Assembly: GCA_023432725.1 (NCBI GenBank)
Contig: JAEYUH010000159.1
Span: 1 to 5,087 of the forward strand
DNA length: 5,087 nucleotides
Origin: Actinomycetes bacterium
GTDB taxonomy: Bacteria; Actinomycetota; Actinomycetes; Propionibacteriales; Propionibacteriaceae
Direction: 5' to 3'
In this document: one piece after another, positions 1 to 5,087 of the stretch
Numbering within the stretch: position 1 is the first letter of the stretch
Layout: each line of letters starts with the position of its first letter
Program-made: the position numbers and the translations under genes
The notes under the pieces: generated by a model
Seen by the model: the letters and a program-made list of their open reading frames with translations, nothing else
The model's database searches: none
What the model was told of the DNA's origin: nothing

Positions 1-1074
1 CACGCAGCCACCGTCCATGACCGCCAGGGCGTCTCGCTGGGGCCTGCTGAACAACCGCTGGCTCCGACCCAGATCGACCGGGACACCGTGCCCGCCGAGC
101 ACCGCCGGCAGGATTTCGTGGCTGCAGGCCAGCCGGCGCAGCTGGGTGGCCGACACCCGCTCACCGGTACCGAGCGTCGCCGCTGCGACCGCCGACCTGA
201 GCTTCGCCTCCTCGATCGTCACCACGATGCGGGCCGGTGTGCCGCCCGCGGTCGGCAAGCCGTCGACCGGGAGGTGCTCGACCAGCGCCAGCAGGGCCTC
301 CCCTGCCCGGCGGTCGTACGGCAGCTGTGCCTCGCCCTCGGCCCGTGCCCGATCCACCCGGCTCCGCGAGTCGCCAGCGAGGTGCACCCGCCTTGGTGCT
401 GCAAAGGCGTCGATGACCGTCTTCAGCATCCGCGCCTGCAGCTCCGGCAGGACGAACCTGCCCTGCCAGGTGCCGTCTGTGTTGCTCCACATCGTCAGCG
501 ACGTCTTCACCCGCGCCGCGGCCTCGCGCCGCTCCAGCAGATCGTTCTCGTGGGCGTCCACGGCCTCAGGCTCGGCGTACAGCTCGGTGATCCGGCGCGC
601 CCTGCTCGCGAGATCACCCGGCGTGAGGCGAGCGGCGTCGGCGATGAGCTGCTGCTCGGCCAACCGACGCTGCTGCTCTGTGGTCGCCTCGGGGAGCTGG
701 CGCAGCGCCGTCCCGATCACGACGGCATGGGGCTGACTGATCCGGCCCTGTGCGGCGGCCTGCTCGGCCGCCTGCGCTCCGCCGAGCGCCCGGGCCTGCC
801 TCAGTTCACGGTGTGCTGCCGCCGGATCGTGGCCGAAGTCCCCCGCCAGAAGGTGACGCGTGTCACGGGCAGGTACCAGACGCTCCACCGCCCGCACTGC
901 CGCGCCGGCGTGGACCTGGAGCATGGAGACCAGCTCGCGTGTCCGCGCCGCTGCAACCCGGGCCTCAGCCGCAGACAACCCCGCGTAGCTGGGGAGCGGG
1001 ATCTCGGCAAGCGCGGCGCGCAGCTGGTCGAGCCGGCCGAGCAGCTCATTCGGTTCGGCGACCTGCGCTACCAC
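1..1074 (-). CDS. DUF222 / HNH endonuclease-family protein (13E12-repeat type), C-terminus cut by window edge
   Basis: An uninterrupted minus-strand reading frame gives 358 codons and leaves the window before any stop codon. The start is GTG at 1074-1072. An in-frame TAG at 1098-1096 with no other good start between them, and a strong Shine-Dalgarno at 1087-1081, fix this choice. Residues about 30-330 look like the helical, Ala/Arg/Glu-rich DUF222 domain. The segment LRRLACSHEILPAVLGG (residues 312-328), then VDLGRSQRLF, then RDALAVMDGGC, is the conserved run leading into the HNH nuclease motif of 13E12-type proteins. Cys357 is probably the first zinc-binding cysteine, so the HNH histidines lie outside the window. 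Family members are presumed DNA endonucleases, often present in many copies in actinobacterial genomes, and their cellular role is poorly known. The gene is divergent from the LRR gene and is preceded by an SOS-box-like site. Whether the HNH part is intact cannot be seen here. Confidence 0.9.
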   Translation of the reverse strand, partial: MVAQVAEPNELLGRLDQLRAALAEIPLPSYAGLSAAEARVAAARTRELVSMLQVHAGAAVRAVERLVPARDTRHLLAGDFGHDPAAAHRELRQARALGGAQAAEQAAAQGRISQPHAVVIGTALRQLPEATTEQQRRLAEQQLIADAARLTPGDLASRARRITELYAEPEAVDAHENDLLERREAAARVKTSLTMWSNTDGTWQGRFVLPELQARMLKTVIDAFAAPRRVHLAGDSRSRVDRARAEGEAQLPYDRRAGEALLALVEHLPVDGLPTAGGTPARIVVTIEEAKLRSAVAAATLGTGERVSATQLRRLACSHEILPAVLGGHGVPVDLGRSQRLFSRPQRDALAVMDGGCV

Positions 1075-1080
1075 TGCCTC

Positions 1081-1087
1081 TCCCTCC
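1081..1087 (-). promoter_or_regulatory. Ribosome binding site of the DUF222/HNH gene
   Basis: The minus strand reads GGAGGGA, then six bases (GAGGCA), then GTG at 1074. This is a near-perfect anti-Shine-Dalgarno match at suitable spacing. It decides the GTG start, because no ATG lies between here and the in-frame stop at 1098-1096. Confidence 0.75.
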
Positions 1088-1099
1088 AGCGAGCCCTAT

Positions 1100-1115
1100 T
1101 CGAACGTATGTCTCA
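1100..1115 (-). promoter_or_regulatory. SOS box-like LexA operator upstream of the DUF222/HNH gene
   Basis: The plus strand reads TCGAACGTATGTCTCA. The actinobacterial/mycobacterial SOS box is TCGAAC-N4-GTTCGA, with the centre preferring RNRY. Here the left half-site is perfect, the centre GTAT fits RNRY, and the right half keeps three of six bases, so 13 of 16 positions agree. The site starts at the last base of the TATTAT -10 element and covers the expected transcription start, 26 bases before the start codon, where a bound repressor would block transcription. Several 13E12-family genes of Mycobacterium tuberculosis are known to be LexA-regulated, which makes the match more believable. The degenerate right half means affinity may be moderate. 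Confidence 0.55.
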
Positions 1116-1120
1116 TAATA
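1115..1120 (-). promoter_or_regulatory. Probable -10 element of the DUF222/HNH gene
   Basis: The minus strand reads TATTAT in an otherwise G+C-rich region. It fits the TANNNT form of actinobacterial -10 elements and would start transcription at about 1107-1110, giving a leader of roughly 35 bases. No good TTGACA-like -35 lies 16-18 bases upstream. Instead CTGTCG lies 11 bases upstream, recalling the left part of the TTGTCRGTG-N8-TANNNT element of DNA-damage-inducible mycobacterial promoters, though the last three bases of that element (CCC) do not match. Confidence 0.45.
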
Positions 1121-1304
1121 CCGCCTCCGGGCGACAGCAGCCCAGCGTTCAGGCTTGTCAACCGCACTTCCCAAGGTGACACAAGTACCCTGTGGAGAAC
1201 CTCACGGCAACGGCATCTCTGTCAGACCCGCGTGCTGGGAGACGCGCGATCCAAAGGGAACTACTCCTTCGCCACTGCTGATCTTGTCAACGCCGGTCGA
1301 ACCT

Positions 1305-1333
1305 TGACACCTTGTCGCCGGGTGGGTTCTAGG
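1305..1333 (+). promoter_or_regulatory. Possible weak promoter for the LRR/Ig gene
   Basis: A perfect TTGACA (1305-1310) is followed after 17 bases by TTCTAG (1328-1333), a poor -10 hexamer. It is the best sigma-70-like pair I can find before the LRR gene, but the weak -10 and the distance of about 140 bases to the start codon keep this tentative. Confidence 0.25.
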
Positions 1334-1470
1334 GCGACCCGGGGTCAGCATTCACCGGCGTCGAAAGATCTCACCCTTTCTGCGCAAATCCCCTGTCAGG
1401 GACACCGAGGCACGCCACAATGCCTGCATCCGAGCGCGCCGTACGCACCTGCAGAATCGGCCGCCGGGCA

Positions 1471-1476
1471 GAGGGG
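1471..1476 (+). promoter_or_regulatory. Ribosome binding site of the LRR/Ig gene
   Basis: GAGGGG lies five bases before the ATG at 1482. It supports this ATG as the start, which also places a typical signal peptide at the very N-terminus. Confidence 0.5.
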
Positions 1477-1481
1477 CGAGC

Positions 1482-3563
1482 ATGGGCCACCGATGGCACC
1501 GCACACTGGCAGCCGGGCTGACACTCCTGCTGTGGACGTCGGCACCCCCCGCCCAGGCGGCCGATCCACCACTCATCCCCGACCCAGGGCTGCGGGCGTG
1601 CCTCGCCGCGGCGGTAGGGGGTGACCTCACCGCTGAGAACCTGGCAGCGCTCACCAACCTGAGCTGCACAGCCATCACCACGCCGGAGGTCGCGGACCTG
1701 ACCGGCGTCGAGGCCATGACGAGCCTGACGAGCGTGCGACTTCACAGCGACGTGGCACTGGATCTCAGCCCGCTCGCGGCCCTACCCGCGCTGGGCGGAG
1801 CCTCCCTCATCCTGCCCGCCACGGTCGACCTGACCTCCTTGGCCTCGCTGCGCCACTTGTGGGGGCTCTACCTGGTCGTGACTCCCGAGCACGACCTCTC
1901 CCCCCTCGCCAGGCTCCGGCTGACCAGCCTGCTGCTCGGCGTCGACGGCACGGCGCTGCCGGCCGTCCCGGCTCTGGACGAGCCGCTGGAACTCTTCTCG
2001 GTCAGCGGTTCCGCCCTAACCAGCCTCGACGGGCTCGAGAGCGTTGTCTCCCGGTCCGGCTACTTCACCGTGCCTTCCCTCACCGACTCGTCCGCATTCG
2101 CCGACATGGCGATCGGCAGTCTCAGCCTCACCACTGCCCAGTCCGGAATCAGCGACGCCTTGACCCGGACCCGTGGCCTGACCTCCCTCGCGCTGCACCA
2201 CTCACAGATCACAGACCTCACCCCCTTGGCGGGGGCACCGGCGTTGACCACGCTTCGGCTTACGAGCGCCCGCAACCTGACCGACCTCGGACCGGCAGGT
2301 AGCTTGCGAGGGCTCGAGGTCCTGTCCGCACCGGGCTCACAGGTCACGTCGATAGCCGCGCTGGAGGGTGCTGGCAGACTCAGGGAGCTCGACCTCAGCG
2401 GCGCCCGGATCAGCGACATCTCCGCGCTGGCCGACCTGCCCGACGGTGCAAGGGTGAACCTCACCGGCAACCGACTCCACGACTTCTCCCCGCTGGCGGG
2501 CTGGCACGGCAACCTGAGCGCCCAGGGCCAGGAGGTCGTCCTACCGGCGACGACCGAGGACACCCCCTTCCCGATCCGGCTGTTCGACGAGGCAGGCAAG
2601 CCCCTGCAGGGCCTGCCCTTCGACAGCGACTACCGCGACGCCGAACTGCGCTACCTGTCCCCGAGCCCGAACGGGAACCTGTACCTGAGCAACGCCATCG
2701 ACTCCCCGACCATCACCGTCAACCTCTACCAGGAGGTCAAGGCCGGGCGCGCGTTCGGCAACGTCAGCCGGCCCGTCCTCTCGACCACCCGACCGAAGGT
2801 GGGCAAGCGGGTCTCCGTCAGCCTCCCACCGTGGGACCCGCAGCCCACGAGCGTCAGCTACCGCTGGCTGCGCGACGGCCGCGAGATCCCCGGCGTTACC
2901 GGCAGCAGCTATGTCCCGACCGCCGCCGACCTCGGCAGCGTGCTCTGGGTGGTCGGACGCGGGCGCCGCGAGGGCTACCACCCCGAGTACACCCGCCCGG
3001 TCCTGACCCACTATCCCGTCGCGAAGAGCTCCTTCTCGTCGGTGTCGGCGCCGACCGTCAAGGGCCGCCGCGCCGTCGGCAGCAAGCTGACCGCCGCCAT
3101 CACCTGGCAACCCGACCCCGCGAAACTCAGCTACCAGTGGTACCGCAACGGCAGGAAGATCAGCGGTGCCACCAAGGCGAGCTACACCCTCAGAGCCTCC
3201 GACTACCGGTACCGCTTCACCGTCAAGGTCACCGCCCGCCGTGCCGGCTACCACACCCTCACCAAGACCAGCGCGAGCACCGCACGGGTAGCCAAGGGCA
3301 CCCTGACCACGGCGAAGGTGTCGATCAGCGGTGACCCGGGCGTGGGCAGCCGGCTGACCGCACACCGCGGCACCTGGGGACCCGGAACAGTCACCTACAG
3401 CTACCGCTGGTACCGCGACGGCAAGAGGATCAAGGGCGCCACCGCCAAGACCTACCGCCCCACCAAGGCCGATAGCGGCCACACCCTCACCGTCAAGGTC
3501 ACCGGCCGCAGGACCGGCTACACCACCCGCACTGTCACGTCACCGTCGGTCGGCATCGCCTGA
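1482..3563 (+). CDS. Secreted internalin-like leucine-rich-repeat protein with three C-terminal Ig-like repeats
   Basis: The gene encodes 693 residues and is complete. Residues 1-26 are a Sec signal peptide: basic start with His/Arg, hydrophobic core AAGLTLLLW, and an AQA-AD cleavage site. Residues 30-64 (IPDPGLRACLAAAVGG and on) resemble the N-terminal cap of internalin-type LRR proteins; Cys40 and Cys62 could form a disulfide. Residues about 65-345 are degenerate leucine-rich repeats of roughly 20-22 residues with the signature I-x-D-L-x-P-L-A, clearest at 242-256 and 299-340. Residues about 343-420 (NLSAQGQEVVLPA) resemble the LRR-adjacent segment that follows internalin LRRs. Three Ig-like repeats of about 90 residues follow, each with Y-[RQ]-W-[LY]-R-[DN]-G and a later GY. 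There is no LPXTG motif, C-terminal membrane helix or catalytic domain, so it is predicted to be released or held non-covalently. By architecture it probably binds a protein or polymer; the ligand is unknown. It is a lone gene, convergent with ctaF and ended by the hairpin at 3575-3606. Confidence 0.85.
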   Translation: MGHRWHRTLAAGLTLLLWTSAPPAQAADPPLIPDPGLRACLAAAVGGDLTAENLAALTNLSCTAITTPEVADLTGVEAMTSLTSVRLHSDVALDLSPLAALPALGGASLILPATVDLTSLASLRHLWGLYLVVTPEHDLSPLARLRLTSLLLGVDGTALPAVPALDEPLELFSVSGSALTSLDGLESVVSRSGYFTVPSLTDSSAFADMAIGSLSLTTAQSGISDALTRTRGLTSLALHHSQITDLTPLAGAPALTTLRLTSARNLTDLGPAGSLRGLEVLSAPGSQVTSIAALEGAGRLRELDLSGARISDISALADLPDGARVNLTGNRLHDFSPLAGWHGNLSAQGQEVVLPATTEDTPFPIRLFDEAGKPLQGLPFDSDYRDAELRYLSPSPNGNLYLSNAIDSPTITVNLYQEVKAGRAFGNVSRPVLSTTRPKVGKRVSVSLPPWDPQPTSVSYRWLRDGREIPGVTGSSYVPTAADLGSVLWVVGRGRREGYHPEYTRPVLTHYPVAKSSFSSVSAPTVKGRRAVGSKLTAAITWQPDPAKLSYQWYRNGRKISGATKASYTLRASDYRYRFTVKVTARRAGYHTLTKTSASTARVAKGTLTTAKVSISGDPGVGSRLTAHRGTWGPGTVTYSYRWYRDGKRIKGATAKTYRPTKADSGHTLTVKVTGRRTGYTTRTVTSPSVGIA
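2763..3560 (+). repeat. Three tandem Ig-like protein repeats coded in the LRR gene
   Basis: The units cover approximately 2763-3005, 3027-3290 and 3297-3560 (residues 428-508, 516-603 and 606-693). The core tryptophans are residues 462, 553 and 643 and the GY pairs start at 498, 589 and 679, giving a steady period of 90-91 residues. Units 2 and 3 are the most alike and share near-identical DNA around TTCACCGTCAAGGTCACC (from 3216) and CTCACCGTCAAGGTCACC (from 3487). Unit 1 is more diverged, with WVVGRGRREGY replacing the usual TVKVTxRRxGY. This Y-x-W-x-R-x-G repeat type is common in secreted actinobacterial proteins and probably acts as a spacer or binding module. Confidence 0.75.
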
Positions 3564-3574
3564 GCGCAACGGAC

Positions 3575-3606
3575 AACGGGCCCCCACCGTGCGGTGGGAG
3601 CCCGTT
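3575..3606. terminator. Hairpin terminator between convergent genes, probably bidirectional
   Basis: Arms 3575-3588 and 3593-3606 form a 14-position stem with one C-A mismatch (3582/3599) around the four-base loop GTGC. The stem is very G+C-rich. It lies 12 bases after the stop of the LRR/Ig gene and 14 bases beyond the stop of ctaF on the other strand, so one hairpin can serve both convergent units. Neither side has a long T tract, only TT or GTTG-like sequence, as is common for actinobacterial terminators. Confidence 0.85.
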
Positions 3607-3619
3607 CTCGCGCAGCTGC

Positions 3620-4015
3620 TCAGTGCTGGTAGTCGCCGCGGTAGTACTCGTAGCACCAGCCGGTGACAGCCCAGGCCCCGAGGGCGAACCCGAGGATGGT
3701 CAGCCACCAGCCGAACACCGGCCCGAGCGCCGCCATCGTCACGATCAGCGCCGTCCAGAACGGCCAGATGCTGGCCGGCGGGAAGAAGCCGAGTTCGCCG
3801 GCACCCTCGATGATCTCGGCGTCCTTGCGGTCCTCCAGGCGCGGGTCCATCTTGCGCGACTGGATGAAGAGGTAGACCGACAACATCGCTGTGAAGAAGA
3901 AGGTGAGCAGCAGTGCCGCGGTCCCGATCACCTCGTGCGAGGTGAACCAGTAGATCGGCGCCACGATCCCCATGAAGATCGCGAGGTAGACGAAGATCTG
4001 GGTCTCCTGCTTCAC
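3620..4015 (-). CDS. ctaF: Cytochrome c oxidase subunit IV (actinobacterial CtaF)
   Basis: The 131-residue product is a small membrane subunit of the aa3-type cytochrome c oxidase, which passes electrons from cytochrome c (in Actinobacteria usually the bcc complex) to oxygen and pumps protons. It has four predicted membrane helices at about 7-24, 30-51, 84-104 and 105-123. A polar linker at 52-83 contains [16 protein letters not shown] and [13 protein letters not shown], typical of CtaF. The C-terminus [10 protein letters not shown] also fits the family. The start is GTG at 4015, overlapping the ctaD stop by four bases (GTGA), with a G-run seven bases upstream inside ctaD as ribosome binding site. 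This points to translational coupling and equal supply of the two subunits. It is the last gene of the unit, ending at the hairpin 3575-3606. Length is normal for the family and nothing is missing. Confidence 0.95.
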   Translation of the reverse strand: MKQETQIFVYLAIFMGIVAPIYWFTSHEVIGTAALLLTFFFTAMLSVYLFIQSRKMDPRLEDRKDAEIIEGAGELGFFPPASIWPFWTALIVTMAALGPVFGWWLTILGFALGAWAVTGWCYEYYRGDYQH

Positions 4016-5087
4016 TGCTCGACCCCCCGCTGCTCGGCGCTGTCATCCGCGGCTTCCACCAGAGCCTCCTGGACGGGGTTCTCCGGCGCCTCGAGGCTGA
4101 CCCCCGGGTGGTTGAGGTCGAAGGTCGGCGACTCGGACCTGATCCGCGGCAGGCTGGTGAAGTTGAACCGCGGCGGCGGGGAGGAGGTCGACCACTCAAG
4201 GCTGCGGCCCCAACCCCACGGATCATCGGTCTTGACCATTGGCGAGTTGCGGGACGTCCAGACGTTCCACAGGAACGGCAGCATCGCGATGCCGAGCAGG
4301 AAGGCCCCCACGGTTGACACCTGGTTGAGGAAGGTGAACCCGTCCCCGGGCAGGTAGTCGGCGATCCGGCGGGTCATCCCCTCCACGCCCAGCCAGTGCT
4401 GCACCAGGAAGGTGGTGTGGAAGCCGACGAAGGTCAGCCAGAAGTGCAGCTTGCCGACGCGCTCGTTCAGCATCCGTCCGGTCAGCTTGGGCCACCAGAA
4501 ATAGAACCCGGCGAACATCGCGAACACCACGGTGCCGAACACCACGTAGTGGAAGTGGGCCACCACGAAGTAGGAGTCGGACACCTGGAAGTCCAGCGGC
4601 GGGGCGGCCAGGATGATGCCGGTCAGGCCGCCGAACAGGAACGTGGTCAGGAAGCCGAGCGCCCACAGCATGGGCGTGTCGAAACTGATCGAGCCGCCCC
4701 ACATCGTGCCGATCCAGTTGAAGAACTTCACCCCTGTCGGCACGGCGATCAGGAATGTCATGAACGAGAAGAAGGGCAGGTTCACCGCGCCGGTGACGAA
4801 CATGTGGTGCGCCCACACCGAGATCGACAGGGCGCCGATCGCCAACGTGGCGGCCACAAGGCCGACGTAGCCGAAGACGGGCTTGCGGCTGAAGACCGGG
4901 AGCACCTCGGTGATGATGCCAAAGAACGGCAGCGCGATGATGTACACCTCGGGGTGCCCGAAGAACCAGAACAGGTGCTGCCACAGGATGGCGCCGCCGG
5001 TGGCCGGGTCGAGGATGTGGGTGCCCATCGACCGTTGGGCCTCGAGCACCAGCAGGCCCGCCGCCAGCACCGGGAAGCAGATCAGCA
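4012..5087 (-). CDS. ctaD: Cytochrome c oxidase subunit I (CtaD), C-terminal part, N-terminus beyond the window
   Basis: The 357 complete codons plus stop cover about the last two thirds of heme-copper oxidase subunit I, the catalytic and proton-pumping subunit of the aa3 oxidase in the cell membrane. The metal ligands are all present. HPEVY at 4956-4942 holds the CuB histidine and the tyrosine that crosslinks to a CuB histidine. The HH pair at 4809-4804 supplies the other two CuB ligands. HFH at 4557-4549 provides the heme a3 and heme a histidines. The K-channel lysine lies in PTGVKFFNW (codon 4728-4726). The spacing of 49 residues from the first CuB histidine to the HH pair matches E. coli subunit I. 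The end shows the actinobacterial signature [30 protein letters not shown], then a short acidic tail ending GVEQ. It overlaps ctaF by four bases. No frameshift or missing catalytic residue is visible. Confidence 0.97.
   Translation of the reverse strand, partial: LICFPVLAAGLLVLEAQRSMGTHILDPATGGAILWQHLFWFFGHPEVYIIALPFFGIITEVLPVFSRKPVFGYVGLVAATLAIGALSISVWAHHMFVTGAVNLPFFSFMTFLIAVPTGVKFFNWIGTMWGGSISFDTPMLWALGFLTTFLFGGLTGIILAAPPLDFQVSDSYFVVAHFHYVVFGTVVFAMFAGFYFWWPKLTGRMLNERVGKLHFWLTFVGFHTTFLVQHWLGVEGMTRRIADYLPGDGFTFLNQVSTVGAFLLGIAMLPFLWNVWTSRNSPMVKTDDPWGWGRSLEWSTSSPPPRFNFTSLPRIRSESPTFDLNHPGVSLEAPENPVQEALVEAADDSAEQRGVEQ

Larger units (their letters stand above)
1121..1481. other. Divergent intergenic region without a convincing gene
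   Basis: This stretch separates the starts of the DUF222/HNH gene (leftward) and the LRR/Ig gene (rightward). Its base composition is more even than the flanking genes, and open frames here either lack a ribosome binding site or run deep into the neighbouring genes. Visible structure is limited. The 9-mer CTTGTCAAC occurs at 1154-1162 and 1284-1292. An imperfect inverted repeat has arms CTTGT (1154-1158) and ACAAG (1181-1185). Two mutually exclusive short hairpins are possible, 1315-1320 with 1334-1339 and 1319-1324 with 1338-1343. It probably carries the promoters of both genes. If transcription begins near 1340, the LRR gene has a leader of about 140 bases. Confidence 0.6.

Noticed and set aside
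1156..1161. Perfect TTGACA on the minus strand upstream of the HNH gene
   Set aside because: It lies 35 bases before the TATTAT -10 element, too far to pair with it, and no acceptable -10 lies 16-18 bases downstream of it.
88..1179. Long plus-strand open frame of 363 codons, plus another at 17-736
   Set aside because: Both are antisense to the DUF222/HNH gene, whose minus-strand frame is a clear family match. The plus frames give Arg/Pro/Cys-rich low-complexity products without a recognisable domain, typical of shadows in G+C-rich DNA.
1297..1312. Second TCGAAC-like half-site (GGTCGAACC)
   Set aside because: The TCGAAC half is present but the sequence at the expected second half-site bears no resemblance to GTTCGA, so it is not a convincing SOS box.
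1232..1624. Plus-strand frame of 130 codons in the intergenic region
   Set aside because: It starts at a GTG without a ribosome binding site, overlaps the signal peptide region of the LRR gene in another frame and has no recognisable protein features.
2541..3482. Minus-strand open frame of 313 codons within the LRR/Ig gene
   Set aside because: The product is Gly/Ala/Val-rich without domain features and lies wholly opposite the coding Ig-like repeats; it is explained by codon bias.
3540..4226. Minus-strand frame of 228 codons, and a plus-strand frame at 3623-4357
   Set aside because: Both cross the well-supported ctaF and ctaD genes in other frames and give Arg/Pro-rich products.
4223..4984. 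Minus-strand frame of 253 codons inside ctaD
   Set aside because: It is an alternative frame of ctaD on the same strand. The ctaD frame contains all heme and copper ligands, this one contains none.
1..5087. Search for tRNA, CRISPR array, insertion sequence or phage attachment site
   Set aside because: I saw no cloverleaf-type sequence, no regularly spaced short repeats, no transposase and no terminal inverted repeats with target duplication.

Overview
The window has the high G+C content and codon usage of an actinobacterium. Its only clear housekeeping marker, the cytochrome c oxidase genes ctaD and ctaF, closely resembles the actinobacterial aa3-type branch. ctaF, the small four-helix subunit IV, is itself typical of Actinobacteria. 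A DUF222/HNH (13E12-type) gene on the left supports this. I cannot name the genus from this sequence.

Layout. (1) Positions 1-1074, minus strand: the first 358 codons of a DUF222/HNH endonuclease-family gene, cut by the left edge just as the HNH part begins. Its start region holds a strong ribosome binding site, a TATTAT -10 element and an SOS (LexA)-box-like palindrome. (2) Positions about 1121-1481: a non-coding divergent region with short repeats and weak promoter-like motifs. (3) Positions 1482-3563, plus strand: a secreted 693-residue protein with internalin-like architecture (signal peptide, cap, leucine-rich repeats, an LRR-adjacent segment) and three tandem Ig-like repeats. It has no visible surface anchor. 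(4) Positions 3575-3606: a strong hairpin between two convergent genes, probably a shared bidirectional terminator. (5) Positions 3620-5087, minus strand: ctaF, and upstream of it ctaD. The two overlap by four bases and ctaD runs off the right edge.

How the genes relate. ctaD and ctaF encode parts of one membrane complex, the terminal aa3 oxidase, and look translationally coupled. The LRR/Ig protein and the HNH gene are accessory genes next to the end of this respiratory cluster and have no evident functional link to it. The HNH gene is probably DNA-damage inducible, judging from its operator-like site. The LRR/Ig protein is probably exported and binds a surface, polymer or partner protein.

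I found no tRNA, rRNA, CRISPR array, insertion sequence or attachment site. The parts most worth a second look are the SOS-type control of the HNH gene and the unanchored internalin-like protein. I see no clear evidence of a wholly new system.
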